Source of the DNA: Geofilum rubicundum JCM 15548
GTDB lineage: Bacteria > Bacteroidota > Bacteroidia > Bacteroidales > Marinilabiliaceae
Length of the DNA: 64,000 bases
Direction: 5' to 3'
Assembly: GCF_000974365.1 (NCBI RefSeq)
Contig: NZ_BAZW01000005.1
Coordinates: 62,001-126,000, forward strand
A model generated the notes under the pieces. It was given only the letters and a program-made list of their open reading frames with translations, ran no database searches and was not told the DNA's origin. The first letter of the stretch is position 1, and every line of letters starts with the position of its first letter. This document shows positions 51,372-60,976 of this stretch, piece after piece. The position numbers and the translations under genes are program-made.

Positions 51372-54300
51372 TTCTTATCTGGTTTATCAAGGATTTTAAA
51401 TGGCGTGGTGATCGAAACGAGTGTTCCTTTACTTTTGGTATCAATGGTGGAACAATCTTCAATCGTAAGACTGAATGACTTTCCACTGCTGTTTAACGTG
51501 TTGAGTCGTTCGCGGGTTATTTTGGAGGCCAGAGATTCATGGGCAGATTGTTTGTGACGGCTTTTTAAAGAAGCCAAAACCCCAATCCCATTGTCCCTGA
51601 TTATTATGTGAATACGATTTTTGTTGGGCTCAATTTTAATTCGAATCAAGCTATCTGACAGATCTCCTATAAATCCATGTTCGATGGCGTTCTCTACAAA
51701 GGGTTGTATCATCATGGGAGGAATCCCTGTCCTGTCTTCATCTATATTCTTTACCTCAATTTCATACCTGAATTTACCTTCCCAGCGCAACTGTTGCAAA
51801 TCCATGTAAAATCTTACAGCTTCGAGTTCTTGTCGCAGCGGAATAAAGGGCTCCCTGGAGTTTTGAAGGGTCAGCCGGATTAATTTGGCAAACTTGGAAA
51901 GAAATCTGCCGGCCTCCATCGGACTGTTGCTAAAAATGAAACTTTGGATGGCATTGAGGGAGTTGAAAATGAAGTGGGGGTTCATTTGAGACCTTAACAG
52001 ACGCTGCTCCACTTCCAGCGACCGGTTTCTTACGATCAAGCGTTTGGTATGCTGATAGAAGAAGGCCCCAATAATACCTGCCACCAGCAGAAAGTTGAAG
52101 GTGATGAACCACCAGGTCTTCCAAAAAGGCGGTGCTATATGAATGTGTAGACGGGTAGGTTTATTTTGGTGGTTACTCAATTCAAAAGTATAACGACCCG
52201 GCGGTACACTGGTATAGAAAATTTCGTTACCCGCCGGAACATCCGTCCATTCCCCATCCAATCCTTTTAGTCGGTAGGTGAGCCTCGATCTGGTTGAAGT
52301 GTATTCCATGGGCGAAACCAGCAGCGAGAAAAAATTCTGTCCGTGATCCAACTTGAGGCGATCTTCATTGGCTATGTAGTTTGTGTGCGTCTCCCCGGCC
52401 AGTTTAAAGCTTGAGATGTGACTGGCCCGATTAGGGGTCGTTTCCCAAAAGCGATTAATGTCCAGGATGATGGCACCTCCTGTAGAACCAAACATCAGCA
52501 AGCCCGTGGAGTGTTTCAGTGCGGAAGTGAATTGATGGCCATCCGGAATATTCAGAGCCCTCGTTGACAGTACGGTGGTTTGGCCGGTTGTCGGATTAAA
52601 GGCGGTTAAGTGGTAATCATGTGCCAGCCAAAGCAAGCCTTTATCATCTTCAATCAGGGCATTGATGCCCGATTCGGGCAACCCCTCTCTTGACGTGATG
52701 TGGCTAAAAGTATTGTTGTCAGGATGGTAACGATTGAGCCCATGACCGGCTATCCAAATGGACCCATCTTTGCTTTGCAGGAAACAAGTGGCTTCGTGTC
52801 CCCAAAATCCCGAGGAGTCGGGGCGACTGTCCGGATAATGCGTTACTTTTAGCGATGAGCCGTCCACCTTGTTGACCCCGGCATCGGAAGTCCCCACCCA
52901 TATGTTTCCTGCCTGATCTTCCCGTGTAAAGGTAACCAGATGAGAAGTCAGCCGTGTGTCAGCAGGCTCATTATATCGTTTAAGTTCTTTCGTGTCCGGG
53001 TTGAGACTCACCAGCCCGGAATCGGTTCCTACCCATAAGGTGCGGTTCTTTTCCAGTAAGGCATATATTTGTCGGTCTTGCAGGACTTCAACTGACCGGA
53101 ATGTCTTTGATGAATCCGGTTTTTCGTAAAGACCATTGTCGGTGCCCACCCATATCAAAGTGTTCACATGGTCCCGACAGGCAATGTGCGAAGTATAAGC
53201 GTGCAGTCCATTCACATACTGGTCTTTAAAAGAGGTGTACCGGATACTTCCGTCCGCCTGCTGAACGATTACGCCGTGTTCGCTTGCCATCCATTGCTCC
53301 TGCCGTTTGGGCGTATCCATCATCGCTTTCAGTCGGTCATTGCCGGGAAGCCTAAAGTACCGGGGGGCAGACTCAAATTCATGCTTGATCAGGTTGTAAT
53401 AGAAGATGGCTTTGTTGGTTAGAATCTGAAGGGTGTTGTCCGATAAGGCCAGATCCTTGATGGATTGATTGAAAAGTGGTGTGGCCGGGTTGTTTGCCGA
53501 AAGGAAGGGCAGAATGCGCTGATTTTTCAGGTCCACCTGGAAAATTTGGTCAGCGTTGACCGCATAAAACAGATCATCGTTCTCTCCGGCAATGATTTTC
53601 GCCTGCTTTTCCAAGGTCGCATCAGGGCTCCAGGGAAGCTGTTTGAGGGCTTGGTTGTGGTCTTTTTGGGTCGTGTACAGCACACCCTGATCGGTCAGAA
53701 AGGCCACGCGTTCCGGGTTCGAAACAGCCACATCAAAGATGCTGTTTATTAAAGGATAAGTTCCTTCATAAGTGTTTTCACCTTTTGGGTAGGGGTTGAC
53801 CAGGTAATAGTGAAGACCGGGAATGTAATGCGCATAGGTTTCCGTTTGGGTATTGAAACGATAGATCTGATTTCGGTTGGTTGCCAACCATAAAAAGTCC
53901 TCCTGAAAAACCATGTGTTCTATGGTTTGATTATAGGGGGCACTATTAGGCGTCAGATTGGGCGGTAAAATTTTTTTTGTATCGGGCGCATAACGCACCA
54001 GACCTGTATAGCCCCATACGCCCAGCCAAAAACGGCCCCTGCTGTCATGTAGAAAATCATTGTACCAATCGCTGTGCGTATTGTAGGGATTGATGCGGTG
54101 CTTTTCTATTTGATGGGTTGACGGATCAATACGGTTGAATCCGTTGCCCTGCCAATGACCAATCCACAATTGACCATCTCTGTCGTGGTAGAGGCATTTG
54201 ACGCGGTCAGAAAGGAGCTTACGGCCCTCCGGGCCTTCGGTATTATAGACTTCCATGACTTTCCTCCAGGGGTACCAGCGGTTTAGACCGCCTCCAAAAG

Positions 54301-55426
54301 TACCCATCCATATGGAACTGTCCTTTTCTTCGGCCAGACTAGTGACATGGCTGTGAGAAAGACTGTTGGCGATTCCCGGAAGGTGTCGCAAATGATAGGG
54401 CGTGTTGTTTTCGGGACTGAGGATGGAAAGGCCATGGTCTGTGGCTATCCATAAATTGCCGTCTTTGTCCTCCATTATCTGGTTAACCTGGTCATCAGCC
54501 AGGGAAAACGGGTCGGAGACATGGTTGCGAAACAAGGTGAACTCATTCTTTTCTGGGGAAAATCGCACCAGACCATAGCCGGTTCCCAGCCATATCCTTC
54601 CCTGTTTATCCTCTAACAGACTAAAAGTAGAAGTGGCATATTTTTTAGTGAGGATGTTCGTTCTTTGGTCCAGTTGGTAAAAGCCGTTGATCGAACCCAG
54701 CCAGCTGCGGCCCTTTGAATCGGTCAGAAAGGAAGAGACATCCGGTTGACGGATCGACCGATCATGGGTGGTCATGACGACCTCCTCAAGCTGCCTGGCT
54801 CCCTGCTTTAACCGGAATAAACCGGTTATTCTACCGCCCACCCAAACATCGCCCTTCGGATCGGTATACAGACAATGGTAGCTGTAATAAGGCTGTTCCG
54901 GTGGTTTATGGTAATAATTATCGGTTTTGCCTGATGGCAGGTGATGTACATTCAGCATGCCGTTGACGGTTTCAGCATACAAGGTATCGGTCCCCTTTAT
55001 AGCTATTTTCCGAATAACCGGCTGACTGATGGGGGTGGCACCTGATACTCCTACAGGAATGAAGGTTTCATTGGCTTTGTTGAGTTTTACGATGCCATTA
55101 TGGGTGGCGATGTAAAGTTGATTGTTGGCATCGATGGCCAGAGAGGTGACATAGTTATGGGGCAACGACAGTGGGTGATCGGGTTGGTGGCGGTAGGTGA
55201 GGGTGGTGATGCCGTCATAGCGGCAGAGGCCGTTCTCTGTGGCAATCCACACAAATCCCAGTGTGTCCTGTACCATATCCAGAATGCGGTTAGACGGCAA
55301 GCCTTCCTCCATGCCCATGTTTCGGAAACGGGTAAAATGCTCCTGGTTTCTGGTTTGGGCGCTAGCCTCCCAAACAGATGCCAAAAGTACTATTAGCAAT
55401 AGGTAATGATAGATAATGAGCCGCAT
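51368..55426 (-). CDS. LytS-type sensor kinase with two-component propeller sensor
   Basis: A 1352-aa membrane sensor. The signal peptide 'YHYLLLIVLLASVWEASAQ' is followed by a long beta-propeller ('GFVWIATENGLCRYDGIT', 'GNLWIATDHGLSILSPEN', many repeats), a Y_Y_Y domain ('YRLKGLDGEWTDVPAGN', about 1030-1065) and a helix (about 1085-1105). The kinase is the His_kinase/LytS class: 'MNPHFIFNSLNAIQSF' (His near 1147) and 'IQPFVENAIEHGF' (N-box), then 'IRDNGIGV' (D-box). The sensor half resembles HTCS proteins but the output is a separate regulator, whose gene overlaps by 4 bp. The propeller probably recognises glycan-derived ligands outside the cytoplasm. Confidence 0.93.
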   Translation of the reverse strand: MRLIIYHYLLLIVLLASVWEASAQTRNQEHFTRFRNMGMEEGLPSNRILDMVQDTLGFVWIATENGLCRYDGITTLTYRHQPDHPLSLPHNYVTSLAIDANNQLYIATHNGIVKLNKANETFIPVGVSGATPISQPVIRKIAIKGTDTLYAETVNGMLNVHHLPSGKTDNYYHKPPEQPYYSYHCLYTDPKGDVWVGGRITGLFRLKQGARQLEEVVMTTHDRSIRQPDVSSFLTDSKGRSWLGSINGFYQLDQRTNILTKKYATSTFSLLEDKQGRIWLGTGYGLVRFSPEKNEFTLFRNHVSDPFSLADDQVNQIMEDKDGNLWIATDHGLSILSPENNTPYHLRHLPGIANSLSHSHVTSLAEEKDSSIWMGTFGGGLNRWYPWRKVMEVYNTEGPEGRKLLSDRVKCLYHDRDGQLWIGHWQGNGFNRIDPSTHQIEKHRINPYNTHSDWYNDFLHDSRGRFWLGVWGYTGLVRYAPDTKKILPPNLTPNSAPYNQTIEHMVFQEDFLWLATNRNQIYRFNTQTETYAHYIPGLHYYLVNPYPKGENTYEGTYPLINSIFDVAVSNPERVAFLTDQGVLYTTQKDHNQALKQLPWSPDATLEKQAKIIAGENDDLFYAVNADQIFQVDLKNQRILPFLSANNPATPLFNQSIKDLALSDNTLQILTNKAIFYYNLIKHEFESAPRYFRLPGNDRLKAMMDTPKRQEQWMASEHGVIVQQADGSIRYTSFKDQYVNGLHAYTSHIACRDHVNTLIWVGTDNGLYEKPDSSKTFRSVEVLQDRQIYALLEKNRTLWVGTDSGLVSLNPDTKELKRYNEPADTRLTSHLVTFTREDQAGNIWVGTSDAGVNKVDGSSLKVTHYPDSRPDSSGFWGHEATCFLQSKDGSIWIAGHGLNRYHPDNNTFSHITSREGLPESGINALIEDDKGLLWLAHDYHLTAFNPTTGQTTVLSTRALNIPDGHQFTSALKHSTGLLMFGSTGGAIILDINRFWETTPNRASHISSFKLAGETHTNYIANEDRLKLDHGQNFFSLLVSPMEYTSTRSRLTYRLKGLDGEWTDVPAGNEIFYTSVPPGRYTFELSNHQNKPTRLHIHIAPPFWKTWWFITFNFLLVAGIIGAFFYQHTKRLIVRNRSLEVEQRLLRSQMNPHFIFNSLNAIQSFIFSNSPMEAGRFLSKFAKLIRLTLQNSREPFIPLRQELEAVRFYMDLQQLRWEGKFRYEIEVKNIDEDRTGIPPMMIQPFVENAIEHGFIGDLSDSLIRIKIEPNKNRIHIIIRDNGIGVLASLKSRHKQSAHESLASKITRERLNTLNSSGKSFSLTIEDCSTIDTKSKGTLVSITTPFKILDKPDKK

Positions 55427-55595
55427 GTAGATCTTTTACGCTGTAAAAATAATATTGTTTCCGGCAAATACTCACGAATTTCTGACGAATAATAAATGGC
55501 CCCCGGCAGATATTCATTCCTTCTTTTTTTTTCAAAAACAATGGGCTCCTTTGCTTAGAGGTATTCAATTCCGTGTTTATACAAATGCTTTAGTT

Positions 55596-55907
55596 ATGCC
55601 TGAAACAAATAAGATAAAAACAGACATCGTTCGTGTTGAAATGGTCTCAGACACGACACTGGTGTACATGAGCGATGGTGGCGTTATGCCTGCCGTTAAT
55701 ACCATTGATGATTTGGAAGAAGAATTTGGGAAGGAGTTATTTATCCGCATCCACCCCTGTCACCTCATTAACCGCAAATATCTGAAGTCGATCGACCCAA
55801 CAAAAAACCTGCAGGCTACCCTCACCTCCGGAGAAACGCTGCCGGCCGATCAGCGATTGGTGGAAAAGCCACGTTGGTGGACAAAATGGAAACGCATCAT
55901 TCAATAA
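55596..55907 (+). CDS. Standalone LytTR DNA-binding protein
   Basis: A protein of about 103 aa from ATG 55596 ('MPETNKIKTDIVRVEMVS'), consisting only of a LytTR domain ('FIRIHPCHLINRKYLKSID', 'TSGETLPADQRL'). It has no receiver or membrane helix. An upstream frame from 55455 lacks family features, so the shorter start is preferred. It lies divergent from the LytS/LytTR pair and 13 bp before the MBG-repeat protein, so it probably regulates or is co-expressed with that surface protein. It may be a minimal repressor or activator, or a partner for the RR. Confidence 0.8.
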   Translation: MPETNKIKTDIVRVEMVSDTTLVYMSDGGVMPAVNTIDDLEEEFGKELFIRIHPCHLINRKYLKSIDPTKNLQATLTSGETLPADQRLVEKPRWWTKWKRIIQ

Positions 55908-55920
55908 ACCTAAATACTTA

Positions 55921-58900
55921 ATGATTATGAAACGAATTTTACTTGCTTTTGTGTGGATCTTGATCAGCTTGCCCATGTTGGCCCAGCTGAAATCAGTGCC
56001 TTTGGTACCGGAAAGTTTTGCGCGTGTGTACAGCGGCCCGGTTGTAACCAATGCAAACGGCTTGCGGATGAATACCGTAGGGCGTAGGAATGGAAACACC
56101 TTGCTGCTGAAAGATGGCTTTAATGTGGTTGGTCAAGATGTTTACATAAAATGGTTTCTTAAAAGCAACAGTTACATCCGTGGCTCTTTTAGTTTATTGC
56201 CGATAACTGCTCAGCCTTCAACCTTTAATTCCGGTCAGTTGGATGCTTATCCCAAAAATGAATGGCTGTATACCCGGATTGTGGTGAATGCTGATTATTC
56301 TTTTGCTTTTGTGACTGCCCGTAACAATTACGACAATCAGGGCGGCTCACCTGTCGATGGTACGACCGTGTCGGGAACGGTACCCGAGGAGAGCCGACAC
56401 GCGCTGACCAACAGCAGTCTCAAAATCGACATTGCCGATACCTATGATACCGGTGCTTACATGGATATTGCTGAGCTGCTCATTCCGGAGGATACTGAGT
56501 GGCAATACCGGGAGGCAGATATTTGGGATTTTGAAGTAGGTATTCCTGCACCTATTTCCTTCACAGGTACGGGTACTTGTCAGATAACTTCCACAGATGT
56601 GTTTGGCGGATCCGGGGCCCTTGAAGTAGTGGCCAATGATGGCGATGTTATGCAATTTGACATTCCGGCAGAGGTGGATTTCATGACTTTCAGGGTTAAA
56701 ATTAGCCATGGTACAACCAAAATGGCGCAGCTGAAGCTGGATGGCATTTTTCAGAACTATTTGAGCATATATACTAATGGGTCAACGTCCTACGCTGAGG
56801 AGTGGTGTGAAGTGGCCCTGCCCATTTCCGGAGATGGCACTCCCACGCAATTTTCGTTGGAATTTGCGCTTGGGCATACAAGCCAGCTGGTGTTGATGGA
56901 CGATGTTCGGTTTTACAGTAAGGATATTCCAAAATCTCAATTGAACCTGGATAATGGCGATATTCAGGAGAAGAGCCCTGTCGGCACCCATGTGGGTGAT
57001 TTTTTCGGTACGGAATCAGAAGGACGGGACCTGAGTATTTTGACACATGGATTAGAGTCCCCAGACAAAGACTTTTTCACCATGGATGGGTCCGCCTTGA
57101 AAACCGCCGAGGTTCTTAACTCAGATGAGCACAACAATTTTAGTCTGGATGTGGTTGCAGAAGTGTCCGGCGTACTTCCTTTGTTGTATCATTCATTCGA
57201 TATTAATGTTTTACCTGAGTTTGCAGGAGGGGATGGTTCATCCCTTTCTCCCTATCAAATTGCGAATCCACGTCACCTTAATAATGTGCGCAATTATCTG
57301 GCGCTGCCAATAAAGGCGTGCATTTTGAATTGGTGAATGACATTGATCTCACGGAGGTCTTGTCGCCAACAGGGCCCTATTACAATGATGGTGCCCTATG
57401 GGAGCCTATCGGGGTGGGTGCTGAGCGCTTTGAATCACAACTTGAAGGTAACGGTTTTGCCATTAGGGGACTGGCCATTAACCGGCCGACTGAAAATTCG
57501 CTGGGCTTATTTTTTGCAATTGGAAATGATGGAGCTATTCAAAATCTAAAAATTTTCACCGATGATGTTGTTGGCATTGTTGGGCAGGATTATATGGGCG
57601 TTTTGTCTGGTTGGGTAGACATGTCCTATATGGATATCTATATTAAAAATGTGGAAGTCAGTGGAAAAGTGACAGGACGGAACTATGTGGGTGGCGTTTT
57701 TGGACTTATTAATATGGGACGAAACATTGAACACTTATCCGCCCATGTGAATGTAACCGGTGTGGATTTTGTTGGTGGCTTAATCGGATACAGCGGTATT
57801 CCTTTGTCCCGTTGCTTTACGACCGGAAGTGTTCAAGGTGAAAATTATGTTGGTGGATTGGTTGGCAGGAACCGTCTTGATGAGGAGTTTTGGATGGAAG
57901 ATGGTCGCATCATTGATTCGTATTCAACATGCAGCGTCTCCGGGAATTTGGGGGTCGGGGGACTGGTTGGACTCAATGAAGGCGCTGTGGTCAGGAGTTA
58001 TGCCAGCGGAGCCGTTTCAGGCATGACAGAGGTCGGTGGACTTTTCGGATCTGGAATGGATACGCATGTCTCTGATAGCTTTTGGAATACCGAGACTACA
58101 GGCGTTTCTGTTTCCCTTGGTGGTATTGGGATCAGTAGCGGGCAAATGCGGGATCAGGCTACCTTTACAGGCTGGGATTTTGAAAATGTGTGGACTTCCT
58201 TGTCGGGTGAAAACCGTTCTTTCCCCTATTTCAAAATGGTTACCACGGACCCCATTCCCGGAAAAATCGGGGTCCCTTCCATAACGACGTTACCGAATGC
58301 TTCCCTTGTTTATGGCCAAGCCATTGGCAGTAGTGTCATGACGGGCGCTTTGGTTGAACATGAAGGCCTTGAAGTAGAAGGTTCCTTTGTCTTGTCACCG
58401 ACTGAGTTAAAACCATTGGCGGGGACTGAGACGGTGGATTTTGTTTTTGAGCCGCTCTTGCCGGAACTGTATCTGCCGATTTCCGGACAAATGGATGTTG
58501 CGGTGAGCCAGGCCCCACTGACCGCCACAGCCGATAACCAGTCGCGCACCTACGGTGCTGCCAACCCCGCACTAAGCATCAGCTACAGCGGCTTTGTCAA
58601 CGGAGAAGACGCTACGGCCATTACCGCGCCTGAGGCAGCTACATTGGCTGAGGCGACCAGCCCCGTGGGTGACTATGCCATTACCCTGAGCGGTGGTGCA
58701 GCTGATAACTACGACCTGACACTGGAGAATGGCACCTTGTCGGTAAGCCAGGCCCCACTAACCGCCACAGCCGATAACCAGTCGCGCACCTACGGTGCTG
58801 CCAACCCCGCACTAAGCATCAGCTACAGCGGCTTTGTCAACGGAGAAGACGCTACGGCCATTACCGCGCCCGAGGCAGCCACTCTAGCTGAGGCGACCAG

Positions 58901-59483
58901 CCCCGTGGGTGACTATGCCATTAGCCTGAGCGGTGGTGCAGCTGATAACTACGACCTGACACTGGAGAATGGCACCTTGTCGGTAAGCCAGGCCCCACTA
59001 ACCGTTACTGCTCTGGATCAGACGAGAACCGTAGGAGATGAAAATCCGGTATTTGAGCTGGACTACAGCGGTTTTGTCAACGGCGACGATCCCCGCGCTC
59101 TGACTCAATTGCCCATGGCATCAACTGTCGCTGATATCAACAGTATTCCTGGTGAGTATAGCATCGAAGTCGGTGGCGGAGATGACACCAACTACTACTT
59201 TATTTATCAGTCGGGTACCTTGTATGTGACCATTTCAGTCGGAAGTCCAGAAGCCCTGGAAGAGCGCACTGTTAGCGCCTATCCCAATCCCTTTATATCA
59301 GAAATAGCCTTCTCTGGATTTGGGCATTCGGAACCGAAGCAAGCTGCGCTTTATGATTTATCGGGAAGAAAACTGCGTGCCTTTATGGTTTCAGATGGCA
59401 CTTCTGTTGATTTATCAGATTTGTCAGCCGGCGTTTACTTGATTAAGGTAGATAACCAACTGTTTAAAATGGTGAAGGAATAG
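55921..59483 (+). CDS. MBG/GLUG/cadherin-like cell-surface protein with type A T9SS sorting domain, one-base frameshift
   Basis: About 1187 aa. The signal peptide 'RILLAFVWILISLPMLAQ' leads to a beta-rich region and a cadherin-like domain ('SPVGTHVGDFFGTESEGRD'). A missing base near 57303 hides the junction; restored, it reads 'HLNNVRNYLGAANKGVHFEL'. GLUG-type repeats follow ('VEVSGKVTGRNYVGGVFG', 'VGGLVGLNEGAVV'), then three MBG-type modules ('ATADNQSRTYGAANPALSI'), two almost identical. The end is a type A T9SS sorting domain ('VSAYPNPFISEIAFSG', 'LYDLSGRKLRAF', 'LSAGVYLIKVDNQLFKM'). It is likely a secreted adhesin or matrix protein, 13 bp after the LytTR gene. Confidence 0.87.
58503..58982 (+). 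repeat. Tandem 240-bp MBG repeats
   Basis: Two copies of a 240-bp unit (58503-58742 and 58743-58982), nearly identical at the nucleotide level with only a few scattered differences. They encode 'SQAPLTATADNQSRTYG'-type modules. A third, diverged copy follows. Near-identity suggests recent duplication or gene conversion and a site of copy-number variation or assembly collapse. Confidence 0.9.
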
Positions 59484-59506
59484 CCTTCCGGATCTGCTCT
59501 AAAACA

Positions 59507-59553
59507 AAAATCCCAATAAAAGACTCTCTGGTCTTTTATTGGGATTTTCTTAT
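59507..59553 (+). terminator. Terminator of the MBG gene
   Basis: AAAATCCCAATAAAAGAC pairs perfectly with GTCTTTTATTGGGATTTT over a six-base loop (TCTCTG). The right arm ends in a short T-run. It lies 23 bp after the MBG stop. Confidence 0.88.
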
Positions 59554-59558
59554 ATTTG
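59551..59558 (+). promoter_or_regulatory. Candidate -7 box
   Basis: TATATTTG fits TAnnTTTG, 30 bp before an ATG at 59589 that opens only a short broken reading frame. It may be a relict promoter. Confidence 0.35.
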
Positions 59559-59588
59559 TGCATCCGAAATCAATAACTACCTTCAAAG

Positions 59589-59636
59589 ATGAAACAAAAT
59601 TGGCGCATCTATCAGAAGCTTCACCGCTGGACTGGT
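59589..59636 (+). pseudogene. Possible 5' remnant of a PepSY-type membrane-protein gene
   Basis: ATG 59589 begins 'MKQNWRIYQKLHRWTG', like the N-terminus of PepSY-associated membrane proteins ('KxHRWxG'). The sequence then loses similarity and contains no hydrophobic helix. The sugar-binding lipoprotein gene ends 75 bp further on the other strand. It is most likely a truncated start left by a deletion or rearrangement. The match is short and could be chance. Confidence 0.3.
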
Positions 59637-59711
59637 GACTATTTTCCTTTAAATGAATTTAAATGTTCTCACAATGAGAGGGTATTGAATGTAACACGGT
59701 TGCCCTTAGTA

Positions 59712-60761
59712 TTAGTAAACCTCGTCGCGCGTATAAACCCCGCCTTCAATCAGAACTTCATCCAGATTGTCGCGGGTAACCAGTATCGAGTTGATTTGTA
59801 CGGTTGGGACCTGCTTAAAACCATTGTCGGTGTATACCACATTAAAGTCGTCCAGCTTGTCTCCCTTTATGAGGGCCACCGCCACATCTGCTGCGGTGTA
59901 AGCGATCTCTTTGAAGGGATGGTACATGGTCATTTGCTGTTTGCCGGCGGCAATGTCCTGCACCGATTCAATCTGGGCATCCTGGCCGGTGATGATTACT
60001 TCGCCGTCCAGATCCCACTCTGAAAGGACATCCAGCATCTCATGGGACATGCCATCGAAGCAGGAAATGATGACATCCGGATGGGTTTCCGAATTATTCA
60101 GAAATTGCTTCAGTTCAAAAGCCGCATTTTTAGGGTCCCAGTTTTCGGTGAAAGTTTTATACAGAATATTGATCTGGCCATTATCAATCGAAGGCGCCAA
60201 CACAGAATCAATAGATGCCTGTAATTCAACCGCATTCCGGTCAAACTTGTCGCCTCCAAACAACATATAATTGCCTCTGGGCACCTGACTAAGCGCATAC
60301 CCTGCCATGCCTTCGCCCAGACTTTGGTTGTTGCCGGCAATGTACATATCTAAATCACTGTTGACCAACAGACGGTTGTAGGCCATTACCGGAATGTCCA
60401 CTTCATTAAAATCGCGAACTATGGCATTGGCTGTAATTTCGTTGATGTAGATGAGCACCAGCATGTCAACACCCTGTTCCTTCATTTCCATGGCCTTCTG
60501 GTATTGCAAAGCCGCATTATTGTCCGCCTGGTCAATAATCACCTCTGCTCCCAACTCTCTGGCCCTTTCGGCAAAATAGTTGCTTTCTACCACAAACCGA
60601 TAGGTAATGTCAGAGGAAAACAGGAATCCAATTTTGATGTCTTCCTTTGAGGAACAGGCAGAAAAGAGTCCCGATAACACAAAAGTTACCATTAATATCA
60701 GGATGAATGAATCTTTTCTTGGCTTTAAAGAGTAAAACGGTAATAAATCTTTGGTTTTCAT
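59712..60761 (-). CDS. Orphan sugar-binding lipoprotein (periplasmic binding protein type I, XylF/ribose-like)
   Basis: A 349-aa substrate-binding protein of the ribose/xylose/galactose type. The signal ends 'VLSGLFSAC', giving a lipidated Cys near residue 36. The type I periplasmic-binding fold is seen in 'KIGFLFSSDITYRFVVES', 'EVIIDQADNNAALQYQ', 'MAYNRLLVNSDLDMYIAG', 'VIISCFDGMSHEMLDVL' and 'VIITGQDAQIESVQDIAAG'. The XylF-like 'TGQDA' block points to a pentose or hexose. There is no ABC ATPase or permease nearby. The divergent gene, 215 bp away, is a methyl-accepting chemotaxis protein, so this lipoprotein may serve sensing rather than uptake. Confidence 0.85.
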   Translation of the reverse strand: MKTKDLLPFYSLKPRKDSFILILMVTFVLSGLFSACSSKEDIKIGFLFSSDITYRFVVESNYFAERARELGAEVIIDQADNNAALQYQKAMEMKEQGVDMLVLIYINEITANAIVRDFNEVDIPVMAYNRLLVNSDLDMYIAGNNQSLGEGMAGYALSQVPRGNYMLFGGDKFDRNAVELQASIDSVLAPSIDNGQINILYKTFTENWDPKNAAFELKQFLNNSETHPDVIISCFDGMSHEMLDVLSEWDLDGEVIITGQDAQIESVQDIAAGKQQMTMYHPFKEIAYTAADVAVALIKGDKLDDFNVVYTDNGFKQVPTVQINSILVTRDNLDEVLIEGGVYTRDEVY

Positions 60762-60976
60762 AAAATATCTGTAGAAATAAATTGTTTTTTATCCATGGTT
60801 AATTCCGATAGCCTTTCAAAAACCCGATACGGTAATTGTGGGCAAATGGTTATCAGTAAATAACAGTTAATTTTATTTAATGGATAAAACTACTACTTTT
60901 ATGCGCAAAATTATATAGGTTTAAACGTAATTTTACACAGTTGGTCAAAAATAAAAATCTAAAATATAGATAGACA

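Noticed and set aside
59589-60023. Plus-strand frame of 144 codons at 59589-60023
   Set aside because: Most of it is antisense to the sugar-binding lipoprotein; only the first 16 codons look protein-like, reported as a possible remnant.
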